From Pseudomonadota bacterium (lineage in GTDB: Bacteria; Pseudomonadota; Alphaproteobacteria; Acetobacterales; Acetobacteraceae), in the NCBI GenBank assembly GCA_021805565.1, contig JAJZFA010000040.1, positions 1-51,792 on the forward strand: DNA of 51,792 bases, written 5' to 3'. The first letter of the stretch is position 1; every line of letters begins with the position of its first letter. Positions 34,956 through 43,382 of this stretch are shown here, piece by piece. The notes under the pieces were generated by a model, which saw only the letters and a list, made by a program, of their open reading frames with translations, made no database searches and had not been told where the DNA came from. The translations under genes were made by a program, and so were the position numbers.

Positions 34956-36452
34956 ATGGGGGCACGGCAAATTTGCCGATTCGATCGATGGTGGGATAGA
35001 ACCAAAATGGCAATCCACGATGAAGTCCGCAGATTAGCGAAAAAATGGTCCGGAGGAACTGGATGGCCAAAGCGATTGGAGTGGATTGAATTAAGGGGAA
35101 TTCGCGGATGGGCAGATCAGCGTATCGCGTTCCCGTTTCCTATTGTTGCGATTGCAGGCGAGAACGGCTCGGGCAAAAGCACGCTACTTCAAGCCGCAGC
35201 ATGCATCTATAAGTCTGGCCCGGATGATAGAACATGGTTTCCATCCGAGTTCTTCCCCGATACGGCATGGGAGCAGGTCCGTGAGGCATGGATAAAATAT
35301 GGATATATGCAGGGAGGAGCGAAACACGAAGAAAGCTCGATCCGAAAACCATCAACGAGATGGCTCGGGCATGGGGATCGCCCCACGCGAAAAGTGGAAT
35401 ATATTGATTTGAACCGAATACAGCCGGTTGCCACTCGTGTTGGGTATGCTCGCATTGCAAAAAATAAACACATCGAAAAATCCGCACGGCCCTTTGACGC
35501 CCAGCAACTTAAGCGCCTCTCTTCCATCATGGGGCGCAATTACGATTCTGCCAAAATGGCTCTATCTGACATCGACGCGGGCCGTGAGGTCCCGGTTATA
35601 ACTCAGATGAACAGACAATATTCTGGTTTCCATCAAGGCGCAGGCGAGACGATGGCGACGGAATTATTACAAGCTGATTTGCCAAAATTTGGACTGGTTC
35701 TGATAGATGAAATTGAATCGTCACTGCACCCACGGGCGCAGCGCAGGTTAATTCGCGATTTGGCGGAGCAGTGCAGGCAGCGAGAATTGCAGATCATATT
35801 ATCAACCCATTCGCCATACATATTAGAGGAACTACCCCCAGAGGCTCGGATGTATGTCCTGGAGTCCCAAGGTATTAGGAAGGTAATGACGGGGGTTAGC
35901 CCGGAATTTGCCCTAACGAAAATGGATGATGATGTATATCCAGAATGCGATTGCTACGTAGAAGACGTAAACGCCAAGATCATGCTTGAAGAACTTTTAT
36001 CTTTTCACGCTAGAGAGATGTTACCCCGATGCGCCGTTATCCCTTATGGGGCCGCCTCTGTTGGTTTTGCGTTAGGCATCATGGCGAAAAACAATAGGTT
36101 CCCGAGAAAATCTTTGGTTTTTACGGACGGTGACAATTCAGAATCCGAGGGATGCACTCTCTTGCCGGGAGAGGACGCGCCGGAGCGTGTGGTATTCAAC
36201 GCACTAAGGGCATCTCGCCCGCGATGGGGTGATTTATGGACGCGTATTTCCCGCGACCTTTCAAGCGTTGACGACGCGTGCTCAAGCGCGATGGCTTTGG
36301 GCGATCACCACGATTGGATTAAATATGCAGCAAACATGCTTCGATGTGGCGGGGCCACTTTGTGGCAAGCGATGTGTGCCGAATGGGCGAAGGGATTGCC
36401 GCCAAACGATGCTGCTCACGTCGTGCGTGTTGTTGAAGGGTCCCTCGCCTAA
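34956..36452 (+). CDS. OLD-like ATPase with TOPRIM-like domain
   Basis: A 498-residue ATPase with an ABC/SMC-type head split by an insertion. Walker A GENGSGKST is at 68–76, a signature-like QGAGE at 227–231, Walker B LVLIDE at 247–252 with ESSLHP following, and the H-loop STHSPYIL at 283–290. The last ~170 residues look like a TOPRIM nuclease: E336 in YVEDVNAKIMLEELL, a Gly turn in VIPYGAAS, and the D-G-D at 391–393 in SLVFTDGDNS. This layout matches OLD-family nucleases, many of which act against phage. M18 (MAIHDEVRR) is an alternative start. It is AT-richer than its neighbours. Confidence 0.8.
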   Translation: MGARQICRFDRWWDRTKMAIHDEVRRLAKKWSGGTGWPKRLEWIELRGIRGWADQRIAFPFPIVAIAGENGSGKSTLLQAAACIYKSGPDDRTWFPSEFFPDTAWEQVREAWIKYGYMQGGAKHEESSIRKPSTRWLGHGDRPTRKVEYIDLNRIQPVATRVGYARIAKNKHIEKSARPFDAQQLKRLSSIMGRNYDSAKMALSDIDAGREVPVITQMNRQYSGFHQGAGETMATELLQADLPKFGLVLIDEIESSLHPRAQRRLIRDLAEQCRQRELQIILSTHSPYILEELPPEARMYVLESQGIRKVMTGVSPEFALTKMDDDVYPECDCYVEDVNAKIMLEELLSFHAREMLPRCAVIPYGAASVGFALGIMAKNNRFPRKSLVFTDGDNSESEGCTLLPGEDAPERVVFNALRASRPRWGDLWTRISRDLSSVDDACSSAMALGDHHDWIKYAANMLRCGGATLWQAMCAEWAKGLPPNDAAHVVRVVEGSLA

Positions 36453-36679
36453 GATGTGCCCCACCTCTTAGCTGCCCCCTTCTTAGCGATCTCCGTGCGC
36501 TGCTCCTTGGTCATCGATGCGGCGCGTGCCGCGCCACCCTTCCGCCCCATGGCAACCGCCCCCGCGTCCTTGCCGTCCTCCACGGCATCCGGCACCTGAC
36601 CGGTCATGATATCCACCATGAGCTTGCCAAGCTGGACGGGATCGCGCGGACGGGGGATGCGTTTTTGTGCCATGCTCAT
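36449..36679 (-). CDS. Small basic Ala/Lys-rich protein
   Basis: A 76-residue basic protein (AQKRIPRPRDPVQLGKLMVDIMTG...) whose C-terminal half is GRKGGAARAASMTKEQRTEIAKKGAAKRW, with two GxKGGAARA/KKGAAKRW-like units. Proteins of this type are frequent as hypothetical or histone-H1-like genes in alphaproteobacteria; a nucleic-acid-binding role is an inference from charge. Its 3' end overlaps the 3' end of the OLD-like gene by four bases, convergently. Confidence 0.65.
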   Translation of the reverse strand: MSMAQKRIPRPRDPVQLGKLMVDIMTGQVPDAVEDGKDAGAVAMGRKGGAARAASMTKEQRTEIAKKGAAKRWGTS

Positions 36680-36804
36680 AACATGGCACGAGGCGCGGTC
36701 GGATCAAAGCTGGACGGCCAGGAAAATAATCTATTGCAATTCAAACTGACCTACTACTAAATAAGGGCGTCAGCACGCCAGCAAAGTTGCCGTGCAAAAC
36801 ATAA

Positions 36805-36862
36805 CCTTAGGGATTGCTCGACCCTGCCGCCTCTAGCGTTTATTGTCGAACAATCCCTGAGG
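36805..36862 (+). promoter_or_regulatory. Long inverted repeat before the aminotransferase-like gene
   Basis: Two 17-bp arms, CCTTAGGGATTGCTCGA at 36805–36821 and TCGAACAATCCCTGAGG at 36846–36862, pair with 15 of 17 matches around a 24-bp centre. The right arm ends 8 bp before the ATG and includes the GAGG likely to act as ribosome site, so a folded mRNA could hide the start. Confidence 0.55.
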
Positions 36863-36869
36863 ATAAGGT

Positions 36870-38210
36870 ATGCCCGAAACCGGATCGCGGAACACCGGCA
36901 TCGACGACGCCCTGAACCAGGCCAGGGAAGCGTACGCGACCGCCGCCCCAAGAAGCCTGGCGCGCTATGTCGAGGCAACCACGGTCATGCCGGGCGGCAA
37001 TACGCGCACCGGACAGCACCATGCGCCCTTTCCGCTGGCGATGGCGCGCGCCAAGGGGTGCCACGTGTGGGACCTGGACGGCCGCGAATACATCGATTGT
37101 CTGGGCGATTCCGACGCCGGATTGTACGGACATGCCCACCCGGCGATCCGGATCGCGATCGATGGGGCGCTGGATGACGGCATCGCATCTGGCGCGGCAT
37201 CGGCGGCCGAGGTCCAGTTCGCCAGCACGGTATGCGAACGGTTCGGGCTACAGCGCGTGCGGTTCGGCAACTCCGGCACCGAGGCGAATGCCATGGCGGT
37301 GTCGCTGGGGCGGATTTTCACCCGACGTACGAACGTGCTGACGTTCAGGGGCGGCTGGACCGGCCCGGTGTCCGGCTTCGGCGGCGCCTTGTCGCTGGCT
37401 GACGGACCGTCCGGTTATGCGGTGGCCGACTACAACGATATCGAAGGCACGCGCGCCCTGATCGCGGGCGATCTCGCTTTGGTCATCGTGGAGCCGATGT
37501 TCGGCGGCGGCTGCATTCCGGCATCGGCGGCGTTTCTGGCCATGCTGCGGCAGGAAACAACGCGGGTGGGCGCGTTGCTGGTGTTCGATGAACGAGCGAC
37601 GTCGCGGCTGGCCTTCGGCGGGCTGCAGTCGGTTGTCGGGGTGAAGCCCGATCTGACGACGCTGGGGACATACCTCGGCGGCGGGTTGCCGTTGGGGGCG
37701 TTTGGCGGCCGGGCGGATATCATGGACCTGCTCGATCCGCGGCGAACCGTTGCCGTGTCGCTTGCCGACCCGTCCGGCCCCGCCGAACCATCCATGGCGG
37801 CCGGCCACGCGGGACTGACGCGGGTCTATACCCGCAAGGCCGTGGAGACGCTAAATACCCGCGGCGAAACACTGCGCGCTCGGCTGAATGGGTTGTGCCG
37901 GGCGGCCGATGCGCCGCTGTGTTTTACCGGCGCCGGCTCGATGCTGGCCGCGCATACGGTGCGCGCGCCGGTAGAAACGCCCGAAGACGCGGCGAAGGCC
38001 GATCCCAGGCTGCAAGAACTGTTCTTTTTCGACATGCTGGCACGCGGCATTCTGCTGGATCGGCGCGGAACGATGGCGCTTTCGCTTCCGGCCGGCGATG
38101 CCGAGTGCGATGCGCTGGCGGCGGCCGTTGAATCGTTTCTCACGCTTCGCCGGTCGTTGTTGCTGTCAACCCGGATGCCAGAAGCGCACCGGGCACGGGC
38201 GCTGGATTGA
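36870..38210 (+). CDS. Class III aminotransferase homologue lacking the catalytic lysine
   Basis: A 446-residue protein of the glutamate-1-semialdehyde aminotransferase-like fold. The phosphate site NSGTEAN (134–140) and the ring-binding Asp D240 (LLVFDE) are intact. The block that should hold the Schiff-base lysine reads TTLGTYLGGGLPLGAFGG, so T267 (codon ACA, 37668–37670) replaces Lys. The usual YHG loop is WTG (GGWTGPVSGF). PLP could still be bound but could not form the internal aldimine. The sequence is otherwise uninterrupted, and the PQQ alcohol dehydrogenase gene starts about 120 bp downstream. It may be a structural, regulatory or non-transaminase relative, or a decaying gene. Confidence 0.85.
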   Translation: MPETGSRNTGIDDALNQAREAYATAAPRSLARYVEATTVMPGGNTRTGQHHAPFPLAMARAKGCHVWDLDGREYIDCLGDSDAGLYGHAHPAIRIAIDGALDDGIASGAASAAEVQFASTVCERFGLQRVRFGNSGTEANAMAVSLGRIFTRRTNVLTFRGGWTGPVSGFGGALSLADGPSGYAVADYNDIEGTRALIAGDLALVIVEPMFGGGCIPASAAFLAMLRQETTRVGALLVFDERATSRLAFGGLQSVVGVKPDLTTLGTYLGGGLPLGAFGGRADIMDLLDPRRTVAVSLADPSGPAEPSMAAGHAGLTRVYTRKAVETLNTRGETLRARLNGLCRAADAPLCFTGAGSMLAAHTVRAPVETPEDAAKADPRLQELFFFDMLARGILLDRRGTMALSLPAGDAECDALAAAVESFLTLRRSLLLSTRMPEAHRARALD

Positions 38211-38331
38211 AACGAACGAAAGCGGTTGCTCATTGGCGGCAACATCGACATAATTGTGTTTCTGTCGATACAGAGGCAGCCATGCTTGGTTGGTGCTGAT
38301 CGGGAATAGACAGGGATTGGGAGGAAACACG

Positions 38332-40047
38332 ATGAATGTATTGAAGACGCTCGCCATTATGGGCGGGGCGGCGGCAATGGCTGCTTCGGCCGCAGCCTAT
38401 GCACAGGAAGTCCACAATGCGGCCGGTTCGGCCAACGCCGACATGGGCACCGCATCGCATACGGTCAGTCAGGCATTGCTGGACCACGCCGCCAACGACG
38501 GTAAGAATTTCCTCCAGACCAACGGCGACTACCGTCAGACCCGGTTTTACCCGAACAATCAGATCAATACCGGCAATGTCGGCAAGCTGCATCCCGCGTG
38601 GCTGTTTCAGACGGAAGTAAAAGACACGATGGAAACGTCTCCCATCGTCGTCAACGGGGTGATGTATGTCACCACGGCGCAAGATCACGTCTATGCGCTG
38701 AACGCCCGTACCGGCGCGCAACTGTGGCACTACAAGCAAAAGCTCGGTCCCGTTACGACCTTTTGCTGCGGTGCGAACAACCGTGGCGTGGCGGTTTACG
38801 GCGACATGGTTTACCTCGCGACACTCGATTCTAAACTGGTCGCGCTAGATGCCAAAACGGGCAAGCAGGCCTGGGAAACGCAGATCGCCGACCCCGAGCT
38901 CGGCTACAGCGAAACGATGGCGCCGACCGCCGTCAACGGTAAAATCCTGATCGGAACGAACGGCGGCGAATACGGTATTCGCGGCTTCGTCAAGGCGTTC
39001 GACGCCACGAACGGCAAACTGCTGTGGACCTTCAATACGGTTCCGGAAAACAGCCAGGGCGTGTGGGCGACCCATGACGCCACCGGCCGCGACATGCATC
39101 GCGACATCGCGGCCGAAAAGGCGGCGTACGATAAAAACGGCGATCCGTACAAGAACCTCGGCGGCGGCGTGTGGCAGAATCCGGCGTACGATGCCAAAAC
39201 AAATCGCATCTTCTTCGTTGTCGGCAATCCGTCCCCCGACCTCGACGGCGCGGTTCGTCCGGGCGACAATCTGTACACCGATAGCCTTGTGTCGCTCGAT
39301 CTCGATACTGGCAAATACGTCTGCCATTTCCAGTATATCTCTCACGATATCTGGGATCTGGATGCGGTCAGCCCGGCCGTTCTGGTCGATGTGAAGGACA
39401 AGGCGGGCAAAACCGTTCCAGGTGTCCTGCACGCCGGCAAAACCGGTCATGTTTACGTGCATAACCGCAATGATTGCAGCCTGATCCGTTTTTCGCAGGC
39501 GATGGTCCCGCAGGAAAACATGTGGAGCCTGCCGACCAAGGAAGGCGCGCGCATGCTGCCCGGCGCCAATGGCGGTGTCGAATGGTCGCCGATCGCCACC
39601 GATCCGGCCGCGGGACTGGCCTACGCGATCAATCTGCATCAGCCGATGACCTATCATCTGGAAGATGCGCCCTATCCGAACGGCAAACTGTGGCTGGGCG
39701 GCGCTTTCAAGGTCATTCCGGGCGAAGCGCAGTCGGGTAACATCACGGCGGTGGATTACAACACCGGCAAGATCGCGTGGCAGGTGAAGACATCGCAACC
39801 GATGATCGGCGGCATTCTGGCAACGGCCGGCAATCTGGTGTTCACCGGGGAAGGCACCGGCGAGTTCGAGGCGTTGAATGCCAAGACCGGCAAGAAGCTG
39901 TGGTCGTTCCAGGCCGGCGCGGGCGTCAATGCGCCGCCGTCGTCTTATGCCGTGGACGGTAAGCAGTATATCGTGGTCGGCGCCGGCGGTAACGCCCAGG
40001 TCGACTCCAAACGCGGAAATACGATCGTCGCGTTCACGCTGGACTAA
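38332..40047 (+). CDS. PQQ-dependent alcohol dehydrogenase, lanthanide-type motif
   Basis: A 571-residue eight-bladed quinoprotein of the methanol/ethanol dehydrogenase family. The signal peptide ends near AAYA-Q (residues 1–24). The vicinal disulfide is C145–C146 in [11 protein letters not shown]. Metal ligands are E213 (GGEYGIRG), N299 (VVGNPSPD) and D342 in HDIWDLD; D344, two after D342, is the extra Asp that marks lanthanide-dependent enzymes (XoxF, PedH, ExaF), where calcium enzymes have Ala or Ser. No cytochrome domain is attached; a separate dihaem cytochrome c gene follows. GGAGGAA precedes the ATG. Confidence 0.93.
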   Translation: MNVLKTLAIMGGAAAMAASAAAYAQEVHNAAGSANADMGTASHTVSQALLDHAANDGKNFLQTNGDYRQTRFYPNNQINTGNVGKLHPAWLFQTEVKDTMETSPIVVNGVMYVTTAQDHVYALNARTGAQLWHYKQKLGPVTTFCCGANNRGVAVYGDMVYLATLDSKLVALDAKTGKQAWETQIADPELGYSETMAPTAVNGKILIGTNGGEYGIRGFVKAFDATNGKLLWTFNTVPENSQGVWATHDATGRDMHRDIAAEKAAYDKNGDPYKNLGGGVWQNPAYDAKTNRIFFVVGNPSPDLDGAVRPGDNLYTDSLVSLDLDTGKYVCHFQYISHDIWDLDAVSPAVLVDVKDKAGKTVPGVLHAGKTGHVYVHNRNDCSLIRFSQAMVPQENMWSLPTKEGARMLPGANGGVEWSPIATDPAAGLAYAINLHQPMTYHLEDAPYPNGKLWLGGAFKVIPGEAQSGNITAVDYNTGKIAWQVKTSQPMIGGILATAGNLVFTGEGTGEFEALNAKTGKKLWSFQAGAGVNAPPSSYAVDGKQYIVVGAGGNAQVDSKRGNTIVAFTLD

Positions 40048-40071
40048 TCGCCGATCCAGACGCGGATGGAA

Positions 40072-40096
40072 ACGGGGCCGCTCGCGGTCCCGTTTT
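40072..40096 (+). terminator. Hairpin plus T-run between PQQ-ADH and cytochrome c
   Basis: ACGGGGCCGC at 40072–40081 pairs with GCGGTCCCGT at 40084–40093 (one G·U), directly followed by TTT. The inner pairs must open to give a loop. As a partial terminator it would make far more dehydrogenase mRNA than cytochrome mRNA. Confidence 0.5.
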
Positions 40097-40147
40097 CGTA
40101 TGACCGTCGCGTTCCGATCGCAAACCCATACCGAAGACGGAGCGACC

Positions 40148-40717
40148 ATGCCCAATGCCGTGCGTGCCCTGATCGTGGCGCTGGTTCTGTTATCGTGCGC
40201 GGGTGCCCGGGCACAGACGACGGATGGTAAAGCCGCCCTGTGCTCTGGATGTCATGGATCGTCCGGCGTCCCGGCGGATCCATCGATCCCGGTCATCTGG
40301 GGGCAGAACGAGGGTTACATTTATTTTCAATTGCGCGACTTCAAGGCAGGCGCGCGCAAAAGTGCCATCATGGGGCCGATGACCGCCACCCTGGACAAGC
40401 AGGCCATGCTGGATCTGGCAGCGTATTTCGCCGCCAAACCCTGGCCGAATCTGGCGATCCCAGCCGCGCCCGGCGATGTGGCACGTCAGGCGGAGCGCAT
40501 CAATGAATCGGCCGGCTGCAAGGGATGTCACGGCGGCGAGTGGCGGGGCGACGGCACCACACCGCGAGTATCGGGCCAGAATCTGGCTTATCTCCGCCAG
40601 TCGATGATCCTGTTTCGTACCGGCGAGCGCGCCAACAATCCCTGGATGACGGCACTGCTGAAAACCTATCCGGACACCGATATCGAAACAATGGCTCGGT
40701 ATATCGCCGGCTATTGA
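40148..40717 (+). CDS. Dihaem cytochrome c
   Basis: A 189-residue exported cytochrome with a signal peptide ending GARA-Q and two haem motifs, CSGCHG and CKGCHG, with GQNEGYIYFQLRDFKAGAR and GQNLAYLRQSMILFRTGER as paired duplicate segments that each follow a haem domain. The family is the cytochrome c4-like type. Placed after the PQQ dehydrogenase, it is the natural electron acceptor for the reduced quinone cofactor, passing electrons to a terminal oxidase. Confidence 0.9.
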   Translation: MPNAVRALIVALVLLSCAGARAQTTDGKAALCSGCHGSSGVPADPSIPVIWGQNEGYIYFQLRDFKAGARKSAIMGPMTATLDKQAMLDLAAYFAAKPWPNLAIPAAPGDVARQAERINESAGCKGCHGGEWRGDGTTPRVSGQNLAYLRQSMILFRTGERANNPWMTALLKTYPDTDIETMARYIAGY

Positions 40718-40744
40718 GGCCGGCCCGATCCCGGAAAACCGGCG

Positions 40745-41692
40745 TCAGGCCGCGCCCGCCACTGCTGTCGCGGTTCGGCGGCGGCGGATCAGCCGGCCGA
40801 TCCGCACGGCCAGCCGAGCGAGGGCCGGTGTGGTGGTGGGGCGGAGCAGGCGACGGTCGTAGCCAGCGAAACGGCGGTCATTTTCGGTGAGGCAGATCGC
40901 CATCAGGTCCAGCGGGTCGATATCCACATCGGCGACCGCCTTACTGCCGGTCAGGGTGAAATTATTGTCCACCGCCGGTTTGTCGCCGCCATCGAGGTCG
41001 CGCGCCAGACCGATACGTTCCCACCCCAGGAAAATCCACGCCCGGACGACGCGGAACTCGAACCGGATTCGCCGCCATGGCCCCAGGCGCTTGCGGTGCC
41101 ATGCGAGCCAGTTGGCGAACAGCAGGATGTGGCGGGCTTCTTCCTGGATCACCGGTTCGAACGTATCGACCAGGGCAGGGGGGAAATAGCCGGATCGGCG
41201 CGCGACCTCGAACAGTCCGAACGCAAAGAAACTGTCGATGCACTCGGAATACCCGGTCACCAGATAGCCCCATTCCGGATCCGCCGGCATCCGATCTGGC
41301 GGCTCCGGCGCCAACTGGATGCCGTAGCTGGTCACGAGATTGGACAAAACGTCCTTGTGCCGCCCTTCTTCCCACCCATTGCGGCTGATGGCCTCGCGCC
41401 ATGCCGGATCGTTCACCGAGTCACCGTAAGCCAGCATGCGGGCGCGAGCTTTGGTTTCCGTTGTCACCGCGATATCCCAGATCGGCAGGCTGGTCAGCCG
41501 CTGCAACGCTTCGGGCTCGAGTTTCGGCCACTCGATGACGGACGGCTTGTAGGGATTGAACGTGTCGCGGAACATCTGGCAGACCGCGTCGCGGTGCTGT
41601 TCGCTACCCGCTGGCAGCGGTTCGGTGCCCGGCCAGTCCCATTTCCGGGCCTGTCGGTCGGCGGCTTCGATTTGGTGTTCGGTCGGCGGCAT
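40745..41692 (-). CDS. Ferritin-like di-iron domain protein
   Basis: A 315-residue protein with a ferritin-like four-helix signature: E and H ligands appear in WEEGRHKDVL and in VIQEEARHILLFANWLAWHRK, with GYSECIDSFFAFGLFEVARR between. Two E-x2-H motifs spaced by about 70 residues fit a di-iron site. The last ~30 residues are Arg-rich. No enzyme name is justified. It is convergent with the cytochrome c gene, whose 3' end lies about 28 bp away. Confidence 0.7.
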   Translation of the reverse strand: MPPTEHQIEAADRQARKWDWPGTEPLPAGSEQHRDAVCQMFRDTFNPYKPSVIEWPKLEPEALQRLTSLPIWDIAVTTETKARARMLAYGDSVNDPAWREAISRNGWEEGRHKDVLSNLVTSYGIQLAPEPPDRMPADPEWGYLVTGYSECIDSFFAFGLFEVARRSGYFPPALVDTFEPVIQEEARHILLFANWLAWHRKRLGPWRRIRFEFRVVRAWIFLGWERIGLARDLDGGDKPAVDNNFTLTGSKAVADVDIDPLDLMAICLTENDRRFAGYDRRLLRPTTTPALARLAVRIGRLIRRRRTATAVAGAA

Positions 41693-41795
41693 GGCGATCC
41701 ATATCGGTTCGATTTATGTCAGATTGTGCCGCGTTCGGCAAAATCCAGGACTTTCTAACCGAAATCCGCCCGCTGCGTGGCGGGCCCGACCGGCG

Positions 41796-42368
41796 CTATC
41801 GCCGCAGATCGTGAATAAGGCGCTCCGCATCCTCGCGCGGGGTCGTCAGCGCCCGTTCGGCGATGGTGCGCGAAAAACCGGTTCGGGCCAGCAAGGCGAA
41901 CTCTTTCGCGGTTCTGCCTGGTTCGGTGCTGTCGTCCGCGCGATACGGCCCGATCCGCCGCTTTCGTGCCAGCACCAGCGCGGCCGCGAGTTCCGTTTCG
42001 TCATCCGTGACGGCGGCGGCTTTGGCAACGTCGGGTGCGACGCCCTTCGCGGCCAAATAGGCCTGCACGCTTCTGCTCGATTTTCCGCCGCGGATCAGCC
42101 CGCGCGCGCGGTTTTCCGCGAACGATGCATCGCTGACCGCCCCGGCCGCCGCCAGCCGTTCCACCACCCGGTCCACCGCCGCCCGCGCGCCGTCGGCTTC
42201 CGGTCCGGCGGTATCGGGGTCAGGCTGGGCGCGACTCCAGCGATCGATCTTCCGCACAAGCACGCGCCTCAGCCCGGCCTCGGTCGCCGGATAACGCGCG
42301 AGATAGTGCAACGCAGCCTCATACAAGGCCGATGCGTCCGGGACGGAGTCGATTGGCGCGCTGGACAT
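41796..42368 (-). CDS. recX: RecX-family regulatory protein
   Basis: A 190-residue RecX: the three-helix repeats are visible as YEAALHYLARYPATEAGLRRVLVRKI, VVERLAAAGAVSDASFAENRARGLI and KSSRSVQAYLAAKGV. RecX limits RecA filament growth. The ATG at 42366–42368 gives the usual length; a longer frame adds sequence unlike the family. recA is not in the window, so the gene is apart from its common partner. Confidence 0.88.
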   Translation of the reverse strand: MSSAPIDSVPDASALYEAALHYLARYPATEAGLRRVLVRKIDRWSRAQPDPDTAGPEADGARAAVDRVVERLAAAGAVSDASFAENRARGLIRGGKSSRSVQAYLAAKGVAPDVAKAAAVTDDETELAAALVLARKRRIGPYRADDSTEPGRTAKEFALLARTGFSRTIAERALTTPREDAERLIHDLRR

Positions 42369-42521
42369 AGGCGAAGGATGCCTGCCCGTCGGCGGGATGC
42401 AAGCGTCCTTTTCCGGGTCTTGGCCGGCCGGCGATACCGCCCGACACAATAGTCGCAAACGTATGGCCGGCTGGCCCGTGTTTAACGGTTCGTAAACCTT
42501 TGCGCCGCATCATCCGCCGCC

Positions 42522-43070
42522 ATGTCCACGCCCCCTGTCGTTATTATCGCCGAACCCGATCCCATTATCAGCAGCGTCTTACGCGTCGAATTCTCGCGCT
42601 GGGATTTTGCCGTGCTGCTGGCCACGTCGGGCGAGGAGGCGGAAGAATACGCCACCCATACCGTCGCGCATTTGATCGTGCTGGATGCCAAACTGCATTT
42701 GGCGGCCTATGACGCATGCGCCCGGATTCGCCGCCGCCAGGGCTATGCCGCTCGTCCGATCGTCCTCACCGCGACCCATCCGTCGCCGAAGATGACCGCG
42801 GCCGCCGAGAAGGCCGGCGCCACGGTGTTGCTGGGCAAGCCGTATTCGCTGGACGATCTGTTCGTCGCGATCGAACCGCATTTGCCCCCGGGAGACATGT
42901 TGCGCGGCCGCCGGACCGGCGCCAGCGGGCTGCATGCGCCGAGGCAATGGGGTCCGGCGCCGCCGCAACCGTGGCGATCGGGCGGTAATTCCGCATTGAC
43001 CCGCAACGGCCAGTTGCTGCCGATTGTCCGCGGCAAGGGCGAAAGGATACCGCTGTTCCGAACCTATTGA
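42522..43070 (+). CDS. Receiver-domain protein
   Basis: A 182-residue CheY-like protein: EPDPIISSVLRVEF at the start, D54 in LIVLDAKLH as the likely phosphoacceptor, T-A in VLTATHPS, and the Lys in LLGKPYSLDDL. After the ~120-residue domain is a ~60-residue Gly/Pro/Arg-rich tail without a known output domain. No histidine kinase is nearby, so its partner is unknown. It ends just before the AT-rich palindrome of the XRE gene. Confidence 0.85.
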   Translation: MSTPPVVIIAEPDPIISSVLRVEFSRWDFAVLLATSGEEAEEYATHTVAHLIVLDAKLHLAAYDACARIRRRQGYAARPIVLTATHPSPKMTAAAEKAGATVLLGKPYSLDDLFVAIEPHLPPGDMLRGRRTGASGLHAPRQWGPAPPQPWRSGGNSALTRNGQLLPIVRGKGERIPLFRTY

Positions 43071-43086
43071 CTTCGATAGATTATAC

Positions 43087-43118
43087 ATCATTATCCAATC
43101 GAAAGATGGATAACTGAT
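43087..43118 (+). promoter_or_regulatory. Operator-like palindrome before the XRE–hyf operon
   Basis: ATCA-TTATCCA-n9-TGGATAA-c-TGAT: perfect 7-bp arms (43091–43097 and 43107–43113), extended by ATCA/TGAT with a one-base bulge, in an AT-rich stretch. It ends about 10 bp before the XRE ATG. A site of this size and place suits autoregulation by the XRE protein. Confidence 0.55.
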
Positions 43119-43127
43119 GCTTTACAC

Positions 43128-43382
43128 ATGATAACCGCTGGCCAGATTCGAGCCGCGCGCGCTCTGTTGGGGATCGATCAAAGGTCTCTGGCGGAACGCG
43201 CCGGCCTTTCCTTGCCGACCATCCAGCGGATGGAAGCAAGCGACGGCGTTATCCGTGGCACCGTCGTTTCCCTGATGAAACTGGCCGAGGCCCTGTCCCT
43301 GGCCGGAATCGAACTCATCGGCGAAGACGCGCCGAGCCCTGGCGGTGGACGCGGCGTGCGGCTGAAGCCGGCGCGTCCATGA
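43128..43382 (+). CDS. XRE-family transcriptional regulator
   Basis: An 84-residue single-domain HTH_3 protein: MITAGQIRAARALLGIDQRSLAERAGLSLPTIQRMEA, with the recognition helix in SLPTIQRME, then VVSLMKLAEALSLAGIELI. The last 15 residues are Gly/Pro/Arg-rich. Its stop overlaps the hyfB start by four bases (ATGA), so it is made from the same transcript as the complex genes and is likely their regulator. A palindrome lies just upstream. Confidence 0.88.
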   Translation: MITAGQIRAARALLGIDQRSLAERAGLSLPTIQRMEASDGVIRGTVVSLMKLAEALSLAGIELIGEDAPSPGGGRGVRLKPARP

